A stretch of DNA of 64,000 bases, taken from positions 1-64,000 of IMG/VR virus record IMGVR_UViG_3300032061_000001; one strand, 5' to 3'. Of the stretch, positions 16,134 to 23,426 are shown piece by piece. Position 1 is the first letter of the stretch. Each line of letters opens with the position of its first letter. Origin of the DNA: a virus. Made by a program: the position numbers and the translations under genes. Below the pieces are notes generated by a model, which did not search any database, was not told the DNA's origin, and saw nothing but the letters and a program-made list of their open reading frames with translations.

Positions 16134-17331
16134 CAAATATTGTCACTTGGTTTAGCGTATGCTCTACCCGGTTGATTGTCATATCCAAATATTTTGGATT
16201 GATATCAATACCAATATAATTTCTCCCCAATTCCCGGGCGACAAGTCCGGTTGTTCCGGATCCGTTAAATGGATCCAAAACAATATCCCTTTCCCGGGTA
16301 CTCGCTTTGATGCAAATTTTTGGTAATTCCGGTGGAAAAGTTGCAAAATGCGCTTCTTTAAATGGTTTGGATGATATTCCCCATACATCCGGTATTGTCT
16401 TCAGATATTCATCAAGCAGATCCGGATATGCAGTCGATAACCATTGAATTAGGGAATTATGATCTTCGACTGTCCAAACCGATCGCTTGTTTCTGGTACC
16501 TGAATATTTGATATCTTCCCTGTCTTCTCTATGTTGTTTTGGTGATCCTGGTTTTCCTTCCTCGGCCGTCTTTCTACTAAAAGAATAAGCTGAATTATTA
16601 TATCTTCCTTCTTTTTTATCGTGTCCCCCAGGTCCCGAATCCCACCCGGCCGGTATTTTTTTTATGCGGGGCCTATTTCTTTCATCGGCATCAGAGCCAT
16701 ATCCAAAACCGACGCCGGTGCCTCTATTTTGATTATCAATCATCCATTGGGCTTGCTCTTTGATCGCTTCACTATCGAAATAATATTTTGCTTTTTTTGT
16801 CAGAAGAAAAATATACTCGTGTGACTTCGTGCAACGATCCTTTACTGATTCAGGCATTGGCGATGGTTTTGACCAAATGATATCTTGCCTTAGATAATAA
16901 CCTGATTCTTGGAGGGCGAACGCAATTCTCCACGGGATCCCGAGAAGTTCTTTTCTTTTCATTCCTAGTTTACCTGGTGTTCGATATGAATTTCCGGCGC
17001 ATCCTTTGTTCGTTTTGTTTTTACCGGAAAGTTTATCACCACCATTATTACTGGAATACGTATCTCCGAGATTCATCCAAACCACTCCGTCATCTCTTAA
17101 TACCCGGGAAACTTCATTGAAAATATCAACCATTTTCAGGACATAATCATGAAAATGCTTTTCTAGACCGATTTGACCTTTCACTCCATAATCTCTCAAT
17201 CCCCAATAAGGTGGAGAAGTAACGACGCACTGGACAGATCCGGAATCAAGCGTCTTTAATCCTTCGAGTGCATCAGCCAAAATTAATCTGAATCCATTGT
17301 TTGAATAATAATCAGTCAAAATTGACCTCAT
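16114..17331 (-). CDS. Beta-class DNA methyltransferase (N4-cytosine or N6-adenine)
   Basis: 405 aa with the start at 17331; a longer frame to 17439 adds a strange Ile/Met-rich segment that is the shadow of the neighbouring zinc-ribbon gene. Motif IV TSPPYWGL is at 38-45, and motif I DPFNGSGTTG lies near the C-terminus (353-362), followed by IGIDINPKYL. Motif IV before motif I defines the beta class. A target-recognition region lies between. SPPYWGLRDY is common in N4-cytosine and N6-adenine phage enzymes; the modified base cannot be decided. No restriction partner is adjacent, so it probably protects phage DNA. Confidence 0.85.
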   Translation of the reverse strand: MRSILTDYYSNNGFRLILADALEGLKTLDSGSVQCVVTSPPYWGLRDYGVKGQIGLEKHFHDYVLKMVDIFNEVSRVLRDDGVVWMNLGDTYSSNNGGDKLSGKNKTNKGCAGNSYRTPGKLGMKRKELLGIPWRIAFALQESGYYLRQDIIWSKPSPMPESVKDRCTKSHEYIFLLTKKAKYYFDSEAIKEQAQWMIDNQNRGTGVGFGYGSDADERNRPRIKKIPAGWDSGPGGHDKKEGRYNNSAYSFSRKTAEEGKPGSPKQHREDREDIKYSGTRNKRSVWTVEDHNSLIQWLSTAYPDLLDEYLKTIPDVWGISSKPFKEAHFATFPPELPKICIKASTRERDIVLDPFNGSGTTGLVARELGRNYIGIDINPKYLDMTINRVEHTLNQVTIFDEVNLD

Positions 17332-17515
17332 CTTCAAGATTATAATCAAAATCACCATCAATATCTTCACGATACCCTTGTTCACAATATTTACAATCAC
17401 AATCCTTCTCATGATAATCCTCAATATCATTACTACCACAATAGGGGCAAAGATCCGATCTGAAGCTCCAGATTGAGGAACAATCGCTGCAAACTTTTTT
17501 ATGGGTATAGGGCAT
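17312..17515 (-). CDS. Small zinc-ribbon protein
   Basis: 67 aa, strong ribosome site AAAAAGGAGACGAACC. Cysteine pairs CSDC, CPYC and CKYC (with another Cys in KDCDC) suggest one or two zinc knuckles, followed by an acidic tail. It overlaps the methyltransferase start by 20 bases and is expressed with DnaB upstream. Function unknown. Confidence 0.6.
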   Translation of the reverse strand: MPYTHKKVCSDCSSIWSFRSDLCPYCGSNDIEDYHEKDCDCKYCEQGYREDIDGDFDYNLEDEVNFD

Positions 17516-17529
17516 GGTTCGTCTCCTTT

Positions 17530-18894
17530 TTAAGGTCTTTGTGGTGGTTCCAGTTTTGAAAGACTGGCGAATTTTGTATATTTCCCGGAAAATGCAAGTT
17601 CAATCATTCCAAGAGGTCCATTACGATGTTTACCGATGATGATTTCAGCTGTACCTTTTTTGTCGGTATCCGGATTGTAAATCTCATCTCGATAGATAAA
17701 TAGAATAAGGTCCGCATCTTGTTCGATCGACCCAGATTCTCTTAAATCAGAAAGCCTTGGGCGTTTGTCAGTCCTATTTTCAAGTTGCCGGTTCAGTTGA
17801 GAAAGAGCAATTACAGGAACTTTTAATTCCTTCGCCAACTGCTTTGCTCCTCTTGATATTTCACTTATTTCTTGTTCCCTATTTCCAGCCTTTGATCCAC
17901 CTTTCATTAATTGTAAATAATCGATGACGATAATAGAAACGCCATGTTGGAATTCCCGATTCAATTTTTTTGATATAGCTCTTACTTCGGCAATGGATAA
18001 GGGGTCATCGTTTATATAGATAGGTGCTACTGACAATCTGTCCGTTGCCCCTGCAAGTCCATCCCAATCATCGTGATCAAAATTACCAGATCTGAATTTT
18101 TTTGAATCTACTCTTGATTCAGATGTTAACATGCGAACGGTAACTTGTTCTGTTGACATTTCCATACTGAAAATTAAAACGGCTCCTCTGAAATCAGATC
18201 GTGTTGCCACATAAGTGCCAATATTGAGTGACAAAGCTGTTTTCCCCATAGATGGCCTAGCAGCAATTATGATCAAATCTGAAGGTTGAAGTCCGGACGT
18301 AATTCTGTCCAGATCCATATATCCAGTAGGGATCCCGGTAATCTCACTTTTGTTTTTTGATATCTCTTCCAGCCTGTCGAATGTTCTAATGCAAGCATCC
18401 TTCATTACGACATAATCTTTTTTGACAGCCTTATTTCTTATCTGGAACAGTTTTTCATCGGCCTCATTTAGTAATTCTGCGATGCTCTGTTCTGGATCCC
18501 TTCCTTTTCTGCTAATGTCAGCTGCAGTTGTAATTAAATCCCTTAAAAGTCCGTCCTCCTGGATTATTCTTGCATAAAAAACAATATTGCCTGCAACCGG
18601 AGAACAATCGGTTAATTCTGCAAGATATGCATACCCACCAATCTCCTCTAACTTTCCATATTCATTCAATTTATCACCGAGCAATATCTCGTCTATCGGA
18701 CTTGATATTGCTTCCAGTTCAAGCACTGCCCGATAAATATGCTTATGACCTTCAGTATGAAAGTCTGAAATATTGAGAATTCCGATTATATCATTTAGTA
18801 AACTATTTTCCGTTATTATGGCACCTAACACGGCTTGTTCTGCCTCGAAGTCGTGAGGTATTGTCATTACAGACTTATTTTCTTTAATCGTCAT
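17530..18894 (-). CDS. dnaB: Replicative DNA helicase, DnaB family
   Basis: 454 aa, full length for the family. N-terminal DnaB domain (residues ~12-110, starting PHDFEAEQAVLGAI) then the RecA-like helicase domain: Walker A ARPSMGKT (212-219), Walker B IIVIDYLQ (321-328), followed by SRGAKQLAKELKVPVIALSQLNR and DLRESGSIEQDAD, both classic DnaB strings. It unwinds DNA 5' to 3' at the phage fork. No primase is seen, so the phage may use the host primase. It sits downstream of initiator-like genes and between two methyltransferases. Confidence 0.97.
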   Translation of the reverse strand: MTIKENKSVMTIPHDFEAEQAVLGAIITENSLLNDIIGILNISDFHTEGHKHIYRAVLELEAISSPIDEILLGDKLNEYGKLEEIGGYAYLAELTDCSPVAGNIVFYARIIQEDGLLRDLITTAADISRKGRDPEQSIAELLNEADEKLFQIRNKAVKKDYVVMKDACIRTFDRLEEISKNKSEITGIPTGYMDLDRITSGLQPSDLIIIAARPSMGKTALSLNIGTYVATRSDFRGAVLIFSMEMSTEQVTVRMLTSESRVDSKKFRSGNFDHDDWDGLAGATDRLSVAPIYINDDPLSIAEVRAISKKLNREFQHGVSIIVIDYLQLMKGGSKAGNREQEISEISRGAKQLAKELKVPVIALSQLNRQLENRTDKRPRLSDLRESGSIEQDADLILFIYRDEIYNPDTDKKGTAEIIIGKHRNGPLGMIELAFSGKYTKFASLSKLEPPQRP

Positions 18895-18898
18895 ATTG

Positions 18899-19591
18899 TC
18901 AAAAGGATAACTGATTTTGAGCTTGTTTCAATCTTTTCCCTGAAAATTCAAAAAATTGATTTTCTTTTTCAATTCCTGTAAATTTTCTATTAAATCGAAT
19001 GGCGGCTTCACCTGTTGTTCCGGAACCCATAAAAGGGTCAAGTATTGATTCTCCTTCTTTGGTATAGTTTGCTATTATCAATTCCATGAGAGGCAGAGGC
19101 TTTTGATTCGGATGAACTCGTTTTTCTTTAAACCTCATATTCCCCTGTAACATACCATTCCATCGATATTTAAATATTCTTACAGCAGTTTTAAAAGAGG
19201 TCCATGCTAGTTCACAATCTGCAAAATCAGAGTCTCCATTTTCTTTATCCCAGACAATCCAACAACTGGAAGCATATAAAAGATCAGCAAAATAATTGCC
19301 ACCGAATATTATTTGATTTTTGGAAACCCTTAACATTTCATCAAAATAAATTGGTTCTGGTCTTTTATCGTCCCATGTCATATTTCCAAAATCCGTTGAT
19401 GGTACACCTACTCCTGTCGTATTTCTTGTTTCTTTCCATTTGTTAGAATCGGCAGTGCTTCCTCTTGTTTTATTTTTACCCGCGGCTTCTCCTATCCCGT
19501 AAGGAGGGTCAGTCACGACATAATCAAATTGATTATCTTTGAATTGTTTTAGATAATCCAAGCAGTCACCTTGATATATTTCTATTGACAT
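18899..19591 (-). CDS. Beta-class DNA methyltransferase, probably N6-adenine
   Basis: 230 aa, ribosome site GGAAGGATTAG. DPPY catalytic motif IV at 28-31 (VVTDPPYGIG) and motif I DPFMGSGTTG at 185-194. DPPY with this short size is typical of N6-adenine enzymes such as phage Dam-like or CcrM-like proteins. It is separate from the 405-aa methyltransferase and has a different motif IV, so the two likely modify different sites. Confidence 0.85.
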   Translation of the reverse strand: MSIEIYQGDCLDYLKQFKDNQFDYVVTDPPYGIGEAAGKNKTRGSTADSNKWKETRNTTGVGVPSTDFGNMTWDDKRPEPIYFDEMLRVSKNQIIFGGNYFADLLYASSCWIVWDKENGDSDFADCELAWTSFKTAVRIFKYRWNGMLQGNMRFKEKRVHPNQKPLPLMELIIANYTKEGESILDPFMGSGTTGEAAIRFNRKFTGIEKENQFFEFSGKRLKQAQNQLSF

Positions 19592-19593
19592 AA

Positions 19594-19992
19594 CTAATCC
19601 TTCCTTGTCGGATCGTCAGACTGGAAATTTTTCTTCAGTCGCTCAATGATTGTTTTTAATTTTTCTGGCATTTCTGCCGTTTCTGTTCCTTCTTCTTCTC
19701 GGTTGGACTTTAGTTTTTCTGTTCTCTTTCTGCTTGCTTTGGCGTCTTTGCATGCCGTTTTTATTTCGTTGAACTTCAGTGGATACGTTGTATCCCTGTC
19801 TTCAAGTGATTTTAGACAAGATCTTAGATCTTCGTTGGAATATGCGCTTAAATCTTCCAGGAAATTAAACAGAATGTAGTCTGTCAGAGGAAAGGCATAA
19901 TAAGCATTTAGCTTCACGATAAAATCGTGCATTTCTTGACATCTGTCTTTCCCGTATAGTTTGGCAGCTGTTTTTTTATCCGTGGTCGTCAC
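19594..19992 (-). CDS. Possible helicase loader or replication accessory protein, GTG start
   Basis: 132 aa. Starts at GTG (19992) with GAGGAATTCAA upstream and a GTGA overlap with the initiator-like gene. Helical N-terminal part (~1-85, containing YPLKFNEIKTACKDA) and a charged tail. Its place between an initiator-like gene and DnaB is where phage helicase loaders usually sit; the assignment is from position only. Confidence 0.5.
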   Translation of the reverse strand: MTTTDKKTAAKLYGKDRCQEMHDFIVKLNAYYAFPLTDYILFNFLEDLSAYSNEDLRSCLKSLEDRDTTYPLKFNEIKTACKDAKASRKRTEKLKSNREEEGTETAEMPEKLKTIIERLKKNFQSDDPTRKD

Positions 19993-20984
19993 TTGAATTC
20001 CTCTGGCATTTCATAAAGCGGATTGCTGTACATTGTCGAATTTTTGATATCGCTCTCTTCGAGTTGCAATAGTTTACTCTTATGATCAGGGTTTAGGAGA
20101 TATTTTACATTCAAAAGCTCTTTTTCGAAATCTTTTTTGACTGCCCCTTGAATCATTTTCAATAAGTCATCTTTCGTCAGAAAATATCGATTATCTGGGA
20201 ATAGCCAATGCTCAATCAGTAGATCTATTTCACGTCTTTCCGGGGGGAGTTTTGAGTTCGGATTTTTTGCTTTTCTCATGCACCCGATCACTTCAACTGC
20301 ATCTTTTTCAAGATCCGGTTCTGGATATTCCAAGAGATATTGGTCGATTCTTATCATTCCATCTCTTAGTTTTTCTAATAAAAGTATTTTCCTATCCGGG
20401 ACTTCGATACCCGAATCTTCATTGGGATCATTTTCAGATTCATCTGTTACTTTACTTTCCTTTACTTTACTTTCCTTTACTTTACTTTGTGTACCAGCGT
20501 TAACATTTTCTTCATTATTGTTAACATTTTCTTCTTCAATGTGCACATTTAACAATGAAATGGTTACTGTTGTATATTTCTTATTGTATTTTGGTAATAC
20601 ATCAATCAAAATGTATTCCTTTATAAAATTCACCTTTTTTCTTCTTTCTGTCCCTGAACAATAGTTGTTTTGCGATCTTATGGATGTTAAGATCGAAAAT
20701 TTATCAAATAGTTCTTTATCGAACAGACCATACTTAATGCAATCATTTAAGATTGAGATGTATACATTTAAATCTAAATTGTTATCATGACAAAATAAAA
20801 GATTGAAGTCTTCGTCAATCCTCAAAAAATAACCATCTTCGCGGTAAAGCTCCTCTAAAAGCATATTAAATACCGCATACCCTACTACGCCATGCTTTGC
20901 CATCAATAGCTTTGTTTTTTTATCAGATCTCATATCGACATCATGGCTATAGTAATCAATTCCAGGCTTTGTTTCCCGAGACAT
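19989..20984 (-). CDS. Phage replication initiator-like protein (Lin1244/DUF4373 type)
   Basis: 331 aa. The N-terminus (GIDYYSHDVDMRSDKKTKLL, then HGVVGYAVFNMLLEELYRE) matches the Lin1244/Lin1753 or DUF4373 winged-helix domain found in phage replication initiators. A low-complexity linker follows with KVKES repeated at ~165-180, then a C-terminal region with RREIDLLIEHWLFPDN. It probably binds the phage origin. It is upstream of the helicase genes in the same operon. Confidence 0.7.
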   Translation of the reverse strand: MSRETKPGIDYYSHDVDMRSDKKTKLLMAKHGVVGYAVFNMLLEELYREDGYFLRIDEDFNLLFCHDNNLDLNVYISILNDCIKYGLFDKELFDKFSILTSIRSQNNYCSGTERRKKVNFIKEYILIDVLPKYNKKYTTVTISLLNVHIEEENVNNNEENVNAGTQSKVKESKVKESKVTDESENDPNEDSGIEVPDRKILLLEKLRDGMIRIDQYLLEYPEPDLEKDAVEVIGCMRKAKNPNSKLPPERREIDLLIEHWLFPDNRYFLTKDDLLKMIQGAVKKDFEKELLNVKYLLNPDHKSKLLQLEESDIKNSTMYSNPLYEMPEEFK

Positions 20985-21009
20985 AGCAATTCATCTTCTG
21001 AAAAGATTA

Positions 21010-21207
21010 TCAATCAGCCAAATAGTTGTTAATGGCTTCTCTTAATTCGTGAGACATAACAGTTAATTCCTGACCTTTAGCCTGTTTGTAAAGGGTGTTA
21101 TAGCTAAGCTTGCATCCAGACAGATAGTTCCTATGAAACCATGCAAAACTTCTATCTTTCTCTTTTATTTTGGACCAGAATTCTTCTCTCTTCTTTGCAT
21201 CATTCAT
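21010..21207 (-). CDS. Small HTH-like protein, possibly leaderless
   Basis: 65 aa. The ending SYNTLYKQAKGQELTVMSHE resembles a helix-turn-helix of a small regulator. No Shine-Dalgarno precedes the ATG; a TATAAT at 21221-21226 would place transcription start only a few bases before it. Could be a Cro-like regulator of the replication operon; weakly supported. Confidence 0.5.
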   Translation of the reverse strand: MNDAKKREEFWSKIKEKDRSFAWFHRNYLSGCKLSYNTLYKQAKGQELTVMSHELREAINNYLAD

Positions 21208-21324
21208 AATATATTTTATTATTATACTGTTAACAAAAAGTCAAATGTCTATAAAAAATAAATAGCACAATCACTGCCATCTATTATATCGTAGATGATT
21301 ACAGACAGTTTTCCATTTTAAATA

Positions 21325-21379
21325 TTAGCTAATTATTAGCTAATTATTAGCTAACTATTAACCAATAATTGCCTAATAT
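21325..21379. repeat. Phased 11-bp repeat array B
   Basis: Five tandem 11-base units: TTAGCTAATTA twice, TTAGCTAACTA, TTAACCAATAA and TTGCCTAATAT. The first three are near identical. The array straddles the stop codon of the DnaD-like gene. It is the same unit and period as the array at 11214, 10 kb away. Candidate origin iterons or a cooperative operator. Confidence 0.7.
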
Positions 21380-21851
21380 TTAAACTCAGTTCAACGAGCC
21401 GATCAGGCAATATTACTCGATACATAGAAATATCCCTTTTTAAGTTTTCTGATTTTTCGATTAATTGTTCGATGGCGGGTTGATTGTATTCCCAATACTG
21501 ATCCCAGAAATGAGATCTTTTCATAGCATGGTAATCGTTCAAAATGGACCGGATTACGACTTTTGGGTTCCCGATCTTGTTGTACCTCAATCTATTTTTC
21601 ATCCAAATTAGGTGGTATTTTGAATCGAATTCAACGTTCTTTTTCAATTCTTCTTGAATCATTCGTTTGACTTCCGCTCTTTCGATCCCGGTACCATCTT
21701 CGATTGATTTGTAGGTATAGGGATAAATACCGCTTTCGGTTACCGCTTTGTTTGTGAGCAAATGAATAAAAATCAGCTTACCTTCCGGGGTGAATTCTTG
21801 AAAATCTGGGTCATCCCATATACAGACATGGATAGGTCTTTGTTTCGCCAT
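21351..21851 (-). CDS. Short replication-initiator-like winged-helix protein
   Basis: 166 aa, ribosome site AAAGGTCATTTAG. RPIHVCIWDDPDFQ, then GKLIFIHLLTNKAVTESGIY and a two-helix GTGIERAEVKRMI unit match the N-terminal winged helix of DnaD/protein-O-like phage initiators. The C-terminal DnaD domain is absent. Its last codons form part of repeat array B, an arrangement in which an initiator gene carries its own binding sites. Confidence 0.6.
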   Translation of the reverse strand: MAKQRPIHVCIWDDPDFQEFTPEGKLIFIHLLTNKAVTESGIYPYTYKSIEDGTGIERAEVKRMIQEELKKNVEFDSKYHLIWMKNRLRYNKIGNPKVVIRSILNDYHAMKRSHFWDQYWEYNQPAIEQLIEKSENLKRDISMYRVILPDRLVELSLNIRQLLVNS

Positions 21852-22577
21852 CTAAATGACCTTTTCATTGAAATAATCGCGCAGTCTTTTCTCAATATAA
21901 ATCTGCCCCTTCCCTGTTACCAAAACTTTGGTGGCTACTCTATCTTTTCCCTTGCTATCGGTATAAGAATATTCTTCGATTTCAAACCATTTATTATCGA
22001 GAGCATATTGATAAGGTTTTTGTGTATTGATCAGGAGATTTAATCCGTTTTTATCTTTAAGGATTTTGAATAACCTATTTCTCCCAATCTCAATTCCTTT
22101 TTTGCATAATACATTTGATAGCGTACCGACTTCTATCGTATCGTCCGATCGCTCAATATTCTCTGCGAATTCTACTTTTGGTTTCTGTTGTTCGATTATT
22201 TTTGCTTGATCAGCGGCAAGTTGAAGCGCCTCCGCGTAGGTTTGAGGAATTTTTGGCTGGTTTTTTGTCTTATAAAAAAAATATGAATCTGTTAACTTTT
22301 GTTTGAGATCGACTGCTTTCTCACTATTTCTGGATAATGTTACCAAGAATGTGGCTTGTTGTTCATTTAAAAAACAAACAGTCATGTTCTGGCAACTTTC
22401 TGTATTTAAAGAAGGTGCCGTTTTAAACGCTACCTTTCCATATCGTAAAAACCGTTCTTCATATTTCCTAATAACCTCAAGAGTATTCTTGTGTTCAACA
22501 TTAAGTTCTTGAGAAATTAAACGAGAATCAACTCTAAATTCTCCGTCTATATTCACTAAATTTAATAGTTCACCCAT
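21852..22577 (-). CDS. Phage antirepressor: Rha-type N-terminus with KilAC C-terminus
   Basis: 241 aa. Residues ~8-100 follow the Rha regulatory family (DSRLISQELNVEHKNTLEVI, then ATFLVTLSRNSEKAVDLKQKL, SYFFYK). Residues ~135-235 are a KilAC/Ant domain (GTLSNVLCKKGIEIGRNRLF, YQYALDNKWFEI, KVLVTGKGQIYIEKRL). Such proteins act in the lysis-lysogeny or early-late switch. No Shine-Dalgarno; coupled to the RHH gene 7 bases upstream. Confidence 0.85.
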   Translation of the reverse strand: MGELLNLVNIDGEFRVDSRLISQELNVEHKNTLEVIRKYEERFLRYGKVAFKTAPSLNTESCQNMTVCFLNEQQATFLVTLSRNSEKAVDLKQKLTDSYFFYKTKNQPKIPQTYAEALQLAADQAKIIEQQKPKVEFAENIERSDDTIEVGTLSNVLCKKGIEIGRNRLFKILKDKNGLNLLINTQKPYQYALDNKWFEIEEYSYTDSKGKDRVATKVLVTGKGQIYIEKRLRDYFNEKVI

Positions 22578-22584
22578 ATTAACT

Positions 22585-22794
22585 TTATTTTTCTAGGTTT
22601 GCGGAGATACCTTCCGGATTAATTTGTTTTGTTTTTGGAATGACAATAGATTCACTCTTTGCAATTGATTCTTCTAGTTCAAAACAAATAAGCATGTGCT
22701 CAGAGACACTTCTATCAAGACTTTGCGCTCGTTTTTGGATACGTTCTTTCCGTAGTGTTGATAATCTGATATGGATTTGATCGTCTTTTGGCAT
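22585..22794 (-). CDS. Ribbon-helix-helix regulator
   Basis: 69 aa from the ATG at 22794; the longer frame to 22860 would start inside a terminator and upstream of the promoter. DQIHIRLSTLRKERIQKRAQ fits the beta-strand and first helix of MetJ/Arc-type repressors, followed by RSVSEHMLICFELEE as second helix. An inverted repeat overlaps its own promoter, so autoregulation is likely. First gene of the antirepressor operon. Confidence 0.6.
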   Translation of the reverse strand: MPKDDQIHIRLSTLRKERIQKRAQSLDRSVSEHMLICFELEESIAKSESIVIPKTKQINPEGISANLEK

Positions 22795-22803
22795 GGGTAG
22801 TGT

Positions 22804-22832
22804 ATAATATGTGTACTTGTGTTCACATAAAA
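22804..22832 (-). promoter_or_regulatory. Promoter with palindromic operator for the RHH regulator
   Basis: Minus strand -10 TATTAT (22804-22809), TTTTAT as a weak -35 at 22827-22832, 17-bp spacer. The spacer lies in a 20-bp imperfect palindrome, ATGTGnAC-N4-GTnCACAT (22809-22828), a good operator for a dimeric repressor. Transcription would begin within a few bases of the ATG. Confidence 0.5.
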
Positions 22833-22905
22833 AAACAGCACTAAGGCTGTCGGTAGCCAACCAGTTGGAAAAGGAGAAAAGAACCAGTCGGCTACCAGGG
22901 AACGA
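22829..22905 (-). ncRNA. Candidate small RNA with pyrimidine-rich loop and terminator
   Basis: Minus strand. A 15-bp stem (22882-22896 with 22852-22866) encloses a 15-nt loop CTTTTCTCCTTTTCC; it is followed by a second hairpin ACAGC-N6-GCTGT (22835-22850) and seven T residues: a classical terminator. Three of the 15 pairs are G-U, which become mismatches in the opposite-strand RNA, so the minus strand is the folded one. The loop is complementary to GGAAAAGGAGAAAAG, close to the ribosome sites of this phage. No ORF fits. Confidence 0.55.
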
Positions 22906-22913
22906 ATGTTACT

Positions 22914-22955
22914 AGACTATCAAATCGGAAATTTATGTCAACTGTTTTAACAGTT
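22914..22955 (-). promoter_or_regulatory. Candidate promoter and operator for the small RNA
   Basis: Minus strand consensus TTGACA (22936-22941) and a weak TAGTCT (22914-22919) 16 bases downstream. A perfect inverted repeat AACTGTT-TT-AACAGTT (22940-22955) abuts the -35 and could be an operator. Confidence 0.4.
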
Positions 22956-22979
22956 ATATACAATATGTTTTTTAATCCT

Positions 22980-23183
22980 TTACAATCCTTCAGTAAAGAA
23001 ATCGTTGGCGGCATATTCTGGAGACTGGATAAATTGCTTGAACATATCTTCAGTCAAAACAACTTTTGTGATTTTACCGCCTGATTTCAGAAAATCTTCA
23101 ACCGCTTCCGCGATGAAAGAATGATCCGGTTTAAATTTCGATCTGTCTTTCTTTCTTCTTTTTGCGAACATATTCTTATTCAT
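22980..23183 (-). CDS. Small phage protein with GGKITK motif
   Basis: 67 aa from the ATG at 23183 (ribosome site AAAAGGAGACGAAA); the frame extends upstream without a site. Basic N-terminus KRRKKDRSK, then HSFIAEAVEDFLKSGGKITKV, similar in layout to the protein at 15951. A terminator-like hairpin lies just upstream, so expression may be damped. Function unknown. Confidence 0.55.
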   Translation of the reverse strand: MNKNMFAKRRKKDRSKFKPDHSFIAEAVEDFLKSGGKITKVVLTEDMFKQFIQSPEYAANDFFTEGL

Positions 23184-23207
23184 TTTCGTCTCCTTTTGAT
23201 TATTAAA

Positions 23208-23234
23208 AAGTGGCGACAACTGGTGCCGCCACTT
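23208..23234 (-). terminator. Intrinsic terminator
   Basis: Minus strand AAGTGGCG-N11-CGCCACTT gives a perfect 8-bp GC-rich stem followed by TTTTT (the last stem Ts plus the run). It lies about 10 bases upstream of the ribosome site of the 67-aa gene and ends the transcript of the 306-aa gene. Confidence 0.7.
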
Positions 23235-23264
23235 ACCTCAAATCTATTCTGTTTATCCAAATGA

Positions 23265-23406
23265 CCATAAAAGGCTGCAGGCCCATATATTGGCCACAAC
23301 AATACGGTTCCCGCTGATCGGCATTTTTATGGTTTCGATATATTTTGTCCCGTCTCTTGCGGGAGGTAAACCTATCCAATCAAGCAGCCTTGTTGATGGA
23401 TAGGGG
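23265..23406 (-). other. Gene-free region with nested inverted repeats (possible structured RNA)
   Basis: Between the stop at 23427 and the terminator at 23208. Inverted repeats: CCATAAAA (23265-23272) with TTTTATGG (23325-23332), an internal GGCC-N8-GGCC (23280-23295), TCCCG-N7-CGGGA near 23348-23364, and CCTATCCAATCAA with TTGATGGATAGG (23371-23406). No ORF. This density suggests an RNA with fold, ended by the 23208 terminator. Confidence 0.4.
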
Positions 23407-23426
23407 AAATAGGATAAATCCATTTT

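Noticed and set aside
17332-17439. N-terminal extension of the 405-aa methyltransferase
   Set aside because: Ile/Met-rich and exactly antiphase to the zinc-ribbon gene; the ATG at 17331 starts a normal methyltransferase.
21221-21244. Consensus promoter TTGACT with TATAAT for the HTH-like gene
   Set aside because: Spacing is only 12 bases; at best a weak -10-only element remains.
22867-22920. Plus-strand ribosome site GGAAAAGGAGAAAAG with a gene
   Set aside because: No start codon at a usable distance and only a 14-codon frame further on; the minus-strand hairpin explains the sequence.
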